NCBI GenBank assembly: GCA_009926615.1
Contig: RFOM01000001.1
Location: 94,638-158,637 of the forward strand
Length of the DNA stretch: 64,000 nt
Origin: Pseudomonadota bacterium
GTDB lineage: Bacteria > Bdellovibrionota_B > Oligoflexia > Silvanigrellales > Silvanigrellaceae
Direction: 5' to 3'
In this document: positions 58,563-64,000 of the stretch, one piece after another
Numbering within the stretch: the stretch's first letter is position 1
Layout: every line of letters begins with the position of its first letter
The notes under the pieces: generated by a model
Database searches by the model: none
Told to the model about the DNA's origin: nothing
The model's input: only the letters and a program-made list of their open reading frames with translations
Program-made: the position numbers and the translations under genes

Positions 58563-58805
58563 ATGCTGCGAACCGCCGGTTTATTTCTTCTTACGGGCTT
58601 TATCTGGCTTTTTCTGTTTTCGTTTCCGATTGGTCAGGGAAAGACACTGTATCAACTGGGTCAGCACTTCATCGTGAAAACCGCACCGGTGCAATGGCTT
58701 GGCCGAAAAATCACCACGGGATACGAAGCGACACTCGAAGCCACCGATGCACCGCTCGAAAAACTGCCTTTCAGAGAATTACCCGAAAAATACGGTGCGC
58801 GCTGA
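58563..58805 (+). CDS. Small membrane protein, unknown function
   Basis: The protein is 80 residues with GGGAG six bases upstream of the ATG. One hydrophobic helix (about 5-24, with 'GFIWLFLFSFPIG') is followed by a charged tail ('DAPLEKLPFRELPEKYGAR'). It could be a membrane-anchored small protein. No family is recognised. Its stop is two bases before the stop of the convergent ligase gene. Confidence 0.55.
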   Translation: MLRTAGLFLLTGFIWLFLFSFPIGQGKTLYQLGQHFIVKTAPVQWLGRKITTGYEATLEATDAPLEKLPFRELPEKYGAR

Positions 58806-58807
58806 AT

Positions 58808-60196
58808 CTACTCAAGGGCAATCGAACCCTGTTTAAAGCGACTGGCAAAAGGCCACGGGAGGATTGCCTGAATCGATGCCGTACCCATGAGTACGGCAAT
58901 CAGCCGGTCTAAACCCAGTGCATTCCCGACACACGGATACAAACCTGCTTTCATGGCGCTGTCGAATTGAGGATCTGCTGACAAATCAGGACGCTGCCTG
59001 AATACACTTTGACTGCGACTTGCAAAATCAGCTTCGTCGAGCAGCTCGCGGTATCCGTTACAGATCTCTACGCCGTCAATGTAAGCCTCAAACCGATCAA
59101 CAAAACCCTTCCGGCCCAGAGTCTTTGCCGCCAGAGCACCCATTTGTTCCGGATATTCAGTCACAAAACATGCCTTTTGCGAAGCCAGAAAAGGCTCGAC
59201 AAATTCCATGAAAAGCTTGCAGAACACATCGTCCCACGTATCTGTCGGAACAACAGATGAGCACTTGGACATTCCGGCAGACCGGAAATTTTCCGTGTCA
59301 TCCGAGGCAATCAGGTCAATGCCTGTCTGCGCTTCAAACAAATCCCTCACTTTGAAAACGGGCCACGCTCCGGACGGGAGAACAACCGCCCCCTGCACAA
59401 CCGACGAGACGGTCTCAATGACCTTTTGTGTCTCCCGAATAAGAGAAGAAAGATCACCGCCGATTCTGTACCACTCAAGCATCATAAATTCCGGATCGTG
59501 GTGTTTGGACAACTCTCCGCAATTCCGGAAAGAATGGGTCAGCGAAAAAACTTTGAATGCTCCCTCGGCAACTAATTTCTTCAGGGCAAACTCGGGACTT
59601 GTCGGCAATTCCATTTGCCACGACTGTCCGCGGTGATCGCTGTAGGTGGTCCTGAAAGGATGAAGATATCTCTCAATCCCCCCCGACAGAACCAACTGCG
59701 GAGAATCCAGATCCGAATAACCGCTGCTGCAAAAAAAGTTTCTGACTCTTATGATCGATTCCGATCGCCCGTTCAGAATCCGGAGCCGTCGGGAAGTCTG
59801 AGTCTCAACAAATGCAGTCCCGAGCAGGGGATTTTCTTTTCCCGAAAAAATCGGCAATCCGCGCGGATCGCTTATTGAAAAAAGCGACCATTCCGAAGAC
59901 TCAATCCCCGATTCAAAGCAAACAGATGACATGGAAAGAAACGTTTCCCTGTCCCTGTACTTTGAAACCGGCCCCTGATTCCTCTGAATTCCCGAAACAC
60001 TGAAGCTGTATATTGCACCTTCGATGAGTTTGTCCGCCAAGCTGTTGTCGGCAAACGTCACCGGCCACACCGCTCCTGAACCGTCGCTGAACCCCGGATA
60101 GTCTCTGAACTTAAAAAAACGTCCCGTGCCCGCCCTTCCGGCGAGACTCTTCGAATTTCTCAGTTCAAAATGCTCTTTGAGAGTATAAAATCTCAT
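58808..60196 (-). CDS. epmA: EpmA/lysyl-tRNA-synthetase-like ligase with N-terminal extension
   Basis: This 462-residue protein has a class II synthetase core: 'QMELPTSPEFALKKLVAEGA', 'VFSLTHSFRNCGELSKHHDP', 'EFMMLEWYRIGGDL', 'EAYIDGVEICNGYRELLDEA' and 'ALGLDRLIAVLMG'. This core matches EpmA (PoxA/GenX), which adds (R)-beta-lysine to elongation factor P. EpmA is about 325 residues. Here about 135 extra N-terminal residues look like an OB-fold ('YSFSVSGIQRNQGPVSKYRD'), as in lysyl-tRNA synthetase, though it is less conserved. EpmA-like activity is favoured over tRNA charging by the short core. It is translationally coupled to the Lon gene upstream (ATGA). Confidence 0.7.
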   Translation of the reverse strand: MRFYTLKEHFELRNSKSLAGRAGTGRFFKFRDYPGFSDGSGAVWPVTFADNSLADKLIEGAIYSFSVSGIQRNQGPVSKYRDRETFLSMSSVCFESGIESSEWSLFSISDPRGLPIFSGKENPLLGTAFVETQTSRRLRILNGRSESIIRVRNFFCSSGYSDLDSPQLVLSGGIERYLHPFRTTYSDHRGQSWQMELPTSPEFALKKLVAEGAFKVFSLTHSFRNCGELSKHHDPEFMMLEWYRIGGDLSSLIRETQKVIETVSSVVQGAVVLPSGAWPVFKVRDLFEAQTGIDLIASDDTENFRSAGMSKCSSVVPTDTWDDVFCKLFMEFVEPFLASQKACFVTEYPEQMGALAAKTLGRKGFVDRFEAYIDGVEICNGYRELLDEADFASRSQSVFRQRPDLSADPQFDSAMKAGLYPCVGNALGLDRLIAVLMGTASIQAILPWPFASRFKQGSIALE

Positions 60197-62832
60197 TTCC
60201 TGACGGGTCGCTTTTTCACTTTTTTGGGCGGTGCTTTTTTAGCTTTGAGCTTTTCCTGAGTCTTTGATTGTTTTTTTTCGTCATTTCCGGAAGAACTTTG
60301 CGAAGACTTCGGATGCAAAGCTTTCGCCACTTCGGCGAAGGCTGAACCGACAGGGAAGCGCTGCTTCGATTCATCCCAGTCACCGGCCACAAAACCTGTC
60401 AGCAGCTCGAAAGCTTCCTCGACTTTTGTCACCGACCAGACGTGGAAATCACCGCGTTCAACCGCCTCGCGAACTTCGCGCTGAAGCATAAGATGCTTCA
60501 TGTTCTGAACCGGAATAATAACGCCCTGACGGCCGTTGAAACCCTTGATTTTGCAGACGCGGAAGAAGCCCTCAACCTTCTCGTTGATTCCTCCGACAGG
60601 CTGAACTTCGCCGAACTGATTGACCGAACCTGTAACTGCGATGCTTTGATCAATCGGAAGATTTGCCAGAGTGCTGAGGATAAGAACCATTTCGGCGAGT
60701 GTCGCCGAATCACCGTCCACTCCGCTGTAGTTCTGTTCAAAGCAAATTGTCGCGGCCAAAACAACCGGATCTTTTTTGCCGAACACGGCATTTATCCAGC
60801 TTGTCAGAATGGAAATGCCTTTATTGTGAATTTTTCCGGAAAGAGCCGCATCGCGCTCGATATTCACAATTCCGGGCTTGCCTTTGTACGTCCGGCAGGT
60901 AATTCGGGTGGGCATGCCGAACGACACATCACCGAGATTATAGACCGCCAGACCGTTGATCTCGCCGACACGCCGTGAATTCGCGGAAATCAGGATATCG
61001 CCGCGGGTGACCATTTCATTCAGATGATCCTGAACCAGTGCCGAACGGAAGTAGCGCTCGTCCACTGCCTTTTCAACATCATCACGGGTAATCTTTTTGG
61101 CCTTTCTTTCTTTGGCCATAAAGTCCGCTTCGATGGTGAGATCCTTGATAAGGCTGAACCGCGTGGTCAACTTGTCCTGATCATCTACGATACGGCTCGA
61201 GTATTCGACGATGCTGGAAATTGCGGATGCATCGAACGGCAGCAGATTTTCGACCTGCGTCCGCGTCGTTACAAAGTTGATGTAATCTTTCACCGTATCT
61301 TCGTTGCGCGGCATTTGAAGATCGAAATCGGCTTTAATCTTGAAAATCTTATTAAAATCTTCGTCGAACTGATAAAGCATCCGGTAGATCCAGTCGGAGC
61401 CGATAAGCACAATCTTTACGTTCAACGCGATGGGTTCGGGACGCAGGCCGCTCGTCGGAAGTATGCTGTATTGCTCACCGAGATCTTCGATGAAGAGTTT
61501 TTGGTTTTTGAGAACTCTTTTGAGCGTTTCCCAAACTTGCGGGTTGCGCAGAACGTCAATCGCATTGAGAACCAGATAACCGCCGTTCGCCCGTGCAAGC
61601 GCACCGGCCTTAATCATCTTAAAGTCGGTGGTGTAAATTCCGTACTCGATGTTCTTTTCAATCTTGCCGAACAGGTTATAAAAAGTCGGATTGGATTCGA
61701 TGACGATCGGCGCGCCCTGAGTCTCGGTGTTGTCCACGAAAACATTGACGCGGTAGGGAAGGTAGGCGTCGCCCTTTCTCAGATGATGCGGCACGGGTCC
61801 GTCATCATCTTCCCCTTCTTCATCTTCGTCTTTCACAAAGTCTTCGATATTCTCAAGCAAGTGTTCTTTTGCTTCATTCAGGTAATTTACGACTGCTTTG
61901 TTGTTTGCATATTCCTTCATCAGCGGCTGCATTGCAGCACTTACGACGTAGTCACCGATTTCCGAACGCAGGGACTCGAGTTTTTGTTTTGTTTCATTTT
62001 CTATGGACCTGACCTTTCTGGCGAAATCCAGAACTTCAGGTTCGAGCTGGTTTCTTTCGAGTTCAATTTTTTCTTTCTGATCTTCACTCAAATCAGCGTA
62101 ATCTTTTTCGGAGAGCGGCTTTCCGTCAACTATCGGAACCGTCACAATCCCCATTCTTGTCGACTTCACGCCAAAGTTCATCGCTTTGGATGTGCGTTCG
62201 AGTTCACTGAAAAGCTTTGCTTTCTTTTCATTGCTCGAATTCACGGTCGAATTGACGTTGTTCTCGTACTCCTCGGACTGCAGCGCATCGGGAATTTCGG
62301 TCGTCAGCTGATCAATCAGCTCGTCCATGTCCTTCTTGAATTTTTTTGCAAGTCCGGTCGCAACTTCTATAGCCCGCGGCGATTCAGTGTTCTTGAAATT
62401 GTAAACATAAATCCAGTCCGACGGTGTCTTCTGGGTTTCGGCTGTCTTCTTCAGAAAGCCTCTTATAACGCTGGTTTTTCCTGTCCCCTGAACACCGGCA
62501 ACGTAAATATTGTATCCGGGTTTTTGGACACCGAGACCGACGGTAATGGCACGAACGGCACGGGCCTGTGAAATGATCTCGTAGTTGGGAACTTTCGTCG
62601 CAGTCTTCGTCAGCGTTGTGCCGTCAATGATGCTCTTGCGGAAAACTTCATCACCGGTCAGATGGCGAAATGACCTCTTGGTTCTGAGCAATTTGGAGGT
62701 CGTGGGGAATTCGGTTTCGCGACGGGCGAGCAACTTAAGAGTTGTCGGACCACCGCTGCGCTCCGCGACCGCAGATGCTGTTTTTTTTGCCTTGACGACT
62801 ACAGTCTTTTTTTTCGTTTTTTTCTTGTTCAC
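60193..62832 (-). CDS. Lon-family ATP-dependent protease (LonB/YcbZ-like)
   Basis: The protein has 879 residues from the GTG at 62832 (AGGGA five bases upstream). The N-terminus is Lys-rich. The Walker A motif is GVQGTGKTSV, a long helical insert (about 160-380) follows, then the ATPase remainder 'ANGGYLVLNAIDVLRNPQVW'. A Lon protease domain has Ser in 'GVDGDSATLAEMVLILSTLA' and Lys in 'VGGINEKVEGFF', the Ser-Lys dyad. It is of the type called LonB/YcbZ with an inserted helical domain and no classical LonN domain. The C-terminal 30 residues are Lys/Pro/Gln-rich. Its stop overlaps the ligase start. Confidence 0.88.
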   Translation of the reverse strand: MNKKKTKKKTVVVKAKKTASAVAERSGGPTTLKLLARRETEFPTTSKLLRTKRSFRHLTGDEVFRKSIIDGTTLTKTATKVPNYEIISQARAVRAITVGLGVQKPGYNIYVAGVQGTGKTSVIRGFLKKTAETQKTPSDWIYVYNFKNTESPRAIEVATGLAKKFKKDMDELIDQLTTEIPDALQSEEYENNVNSTVNSSNEKKAKLFSELERTSKAMNFGVKSTRMGIVTVPIVDGKPLSEKDYADLSEDQKEKIELERNQLEPEVLDFARKVRSIENETKQKLESLRSEIGDYVVSAAMQPLMKEYANNKAVVNYLNEAKEHLLENIEDFVKDEDEEGEDDDGPVPHHLRKGDAYLPYRVNVFVDNTETQGAPIVIESNPTFYNLFGKIEKNIEYGIYTTDFKMIKAGALARANGGYLVLNAIDVLRNPQVWETLKRVLKNQKLFIEDLGEQYSILPTSGLRPEPIALNVKIVLIGSDWIYRMLYQFDEDFNKIFKIKADFDLQMPRNEDTVKDYINFVTTRTQVENLLPFDASAISSIVEYSSRIVDDQDKLTTRFSLIKDLTIEADFMAKERKAKKITRDDVEKAVDERYFRSALVQDHLNEMVTRGDILISANSRRVGEINGLAVYNLGDVSFGMPTRITCRTYKGKPGIVNIERDAALSGKIHNKGISILTSWINAVFGKKDPVVLAATICFEQNYSGVDGDSATLAEMVLILSTLANLPIDQSIAVTGSVNQFGEVQPVGGINEKVEGFFRVCKIKGFNGRQGVIIPVQNMKHLMLQREVREAVERGDFHVWSVTKVEEAFELLTGFVAGDWDESKQRFPVGSAFAEVAKALHPKSSQSSSGNDEKKQSKTQEKLKAKKAPPKKVKKRPVRK

Positions 62833-62891
62833 AACGATCCCTGTGATGAGAGCCCAATTCAACTCTCTGTGATTGCATCAAAATTTTACAA

Positions 62892-64000
62892 TTACCGCAA
62901 GCCTTCAACACCCTTGAGCGTCAGAGAGGTTGCAATCCGACGGATTTCGCCTGAACCGGTTCCCTTGCCTCGCGTCATACAAAGATCACATCTGCCGCAA
63001 AAATAATCAGAACGCGCTGAGCCACCGGCTCGGCCCAAAAACAAAGCTTCAGCGTTTGCCATCCGGCATCGTTCCGCCGTCACAAAAGTCGACAGGGCCT
63101 GCATGCTTTCCTGCAACACCGTCCGCCAGCGCTGATATTTGGGGAGACTCTTTAAGAGGTCACCCATACTGCCGGAAATCAGAAAAAACTTTGACGATTC
63201 TGCCGACGGAATCTGCTTGAATTCGAGCTTTCCGTTTCCTGCATAAAAGCGAAACACTTCAATAATTCCTGCTGCCGAAATTCGCAGTTCATCTGAAATT
63301 TCAAGCAGAGAAAAGCAGCTTTTCAATTCGAGCATGTGGAGATTATCGGACGGCAGACGCTGTCGGATCCATTCAAGAACCAAGCGCCTTCGGGAAGGAC
63401 CGGCGGGCAATTCACACAGCATTTCGGTTAATACTTCAGCGCGGGCGATTCTCACAAAAATCCAGTCCGACCTGACGGAATCCAATCCTGCACCGCCTCC
63501 GAGCATGGAAATCACCGAGGTCAGATTCACCAGCGCCGAATCCAAATCTTTTTCGTTTCTGAACATGCCCGTCAGCGCTCTTGCCATGTCCTCTTTGCGG
63601 ACAGGCTTCGCTTGGCCCGTTCCGGGAAAAAGTGAACTGAGAAGCTGCAATCGTTCTCTTATGACACGCAAGTCCGGCATCGTGCGGTCAAACTGAAAGG
63701 AGCGTTTTTTGGGATCCGAGCCTGACCAGACAACAACGGCACGTGCCTGTTCTCCCTTCCGTCCGGCGCGCCCCATCATTTGAAACATTTCCTCAAGATT
63801 TGCGGGAAAACCGACAACGACAATCAGCTGAATATCAGGCAGATCGATTCCCATCCCGAATGCGAGAGTTGCACAAATGACAACCTTGCGTTCAGACTGA
63901 CGCAGGTAGTTTTCAACCGACTTTCTTGAATCTGCCTGCAGGCCGGCATGATAAATAATCGAATTGTAGCCCAACTTCCGCAATTCCTGTGCAGCCGTCT
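62892..64000 (-). CDS. RecQ-family DNA helicase, C-terminal part (5' end outside window)
   Basis: The frame continues past the window edge. Visible parts are helicase domain 2 with 'IYHAGLQADSRKSVENYLRQ', 'VICATLAFGMGIDLPDIQLI' and the arginine-finger region 'MFQMMGRAGRKG', then a RecQ zinc region with four Cys (ERCRM, then FCGRCDLC). About 369 residues are seen. It unwinds DNA 3'-to-5' in recombination and repair. The canonical QExGRAGRDG is QMMGRAGRKG here. The gene symbol is withheld because the N-terminal half is not visible. Confidence 0.85.
   Translation of the reverse strand, partial: TAAQELRKLGYNSIIYHAGLQADSRKSVENYLRQSERKVVICATLAFGMGIDLPDIQLIVVVGFPANLEEMFQMMGRAGRKGEQARAVVVWSGSDPKKRSFQFDRTMPDLRVIRERLQLLSSLFPGTGQAKPVRKEDMARALTGMFRNEKDLDSALVNLTSVISMLGGGAGLDSVRSDWIFVRIARAEVLTEMLCELPAGPSRRRLVLEWIRQRLPSDNLHMLELKSCFSLLEISDELRISAAGIIEVFRFYAGNGKLEFKQIPSAESSKFFLISGSMGDLLKSLPKYQRWRTVLQESMQALSTFVTAERCRMANAEALFLGRAGGSARSDYFCGRCDLCMTRGKGTGSGEIRRIATSLTLKGVEGLR

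Noticed and set aside
61024..62571. 515-codon open frame antisense to the Lon-family protease
   Set aside because: It lies wholly inside a well-supported gene and its translation has no recognisable domain. It looks like a frame opened by the codon usage of the real gene.
1..64000. CRISPR arrays, insertion sequences, rRNA or tRNA genes
   Set aside because: I saw no spaced direct repeats, transposase frames, terminal inverted repeats with target duplications, or tRNA/rRNA cores while reading both strands.

Overview
The window reads as part of the chromosome of a Gram-negative bacterium. Supporting features are a BamD-type lipoprotein, several lipobox lipoproteins, signal-peptide proteins with outer-membrane-barrel character, a 3D-domain wall lipoprotein and a proteobacterial-style RpoB. 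Base composition looks close to balanced. GTG and TTG starts are frequent even in ribosomal protein genes. A deep-branching proteobacterial or Bdellovibrionota-like lineage would fit, but this is inference and no 16S gene is present.

Layout. 1-6.7 kb: the tail of an unknown + strand gene ends against a convergent adenosine-deaminase-family gene. A + strand run follows: outer-membrane protein, helical-repeat lipoprotein, phosphohexomutase, short-chain dehydrogenase. 6.7-11.7 kb (-): two abutting large membrane-anchored proteins; at least the second-translated one resembles a degenerate alkaline-phosphatase/sulfatase-fold protein. 11.7-14.5 kb (+): a histidine ammonia-lyase with an unusual Ala-Cys-Gly cofactor triad and an RlmM-like rRNA methyltransferase. 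They end at a bidirectional terminator shared with the ribosomal cluster.

14.7-39.8 kb (-): a nearly continuous transcription/translation block read from high to low coordinates: rplK-rplA-(L10 leader)-rplJ-rplL-(hairpin)-rpoB-rpoC-terminator, then promoter-rpsJ through rplQ (S10, spc and alpha operons fused). Expected members are missing: rplX between rplN and rplE, map between adk and infA, the str genes (rpsL, rpsG, fusA, tuf) between rpoC and rpsJ, and secE-nusG ahead of rplK.

39.9-48.7 kb: two barrel-like proteins flank a 1073-residue protein that matches plant methionine S-methyltransferase along its whole length (methyltransferase plus two aminotransferase-fold modules). A kinase of the short archaeal-type cytidylate kinase family follows it. 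Next are an OsmC-CinA-PncC fusion and uridine kinase. 48.9-55.3 kb (+): a tightly coupled propionate/methylmalonyl-CoA operon encodes the cobalamin-binding mutase subunit, carboxyltransferase, biotin carboxylase, biotin carrier, MeaB chaperone and epimerase, with a BamD-like lipoprotein at its end. The catalytic mutase subunit is not in the window. 55.4-64 kb: a 3D-domain lipoprotein with two Cys-rich repeats, an MFS transporter, a Cys-cluster protein, a small membrane protein, an EpmA/LysRS-like ligase translationally coupled to a Lon-family protease, and the 3' part of a RecQ-type helicase that runs off the end.

The most interesting signals are the plant-type methionine S-methyltransferase with an apparently intact PLP site, the OsmC-CinA fusion, the natural Cys variant of the HutH cofactor triad, the missing rplX, and the paired sulfatase-like membrane proteins. 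All identifications come from reading motifs and remembered family sequences. No database search was run.
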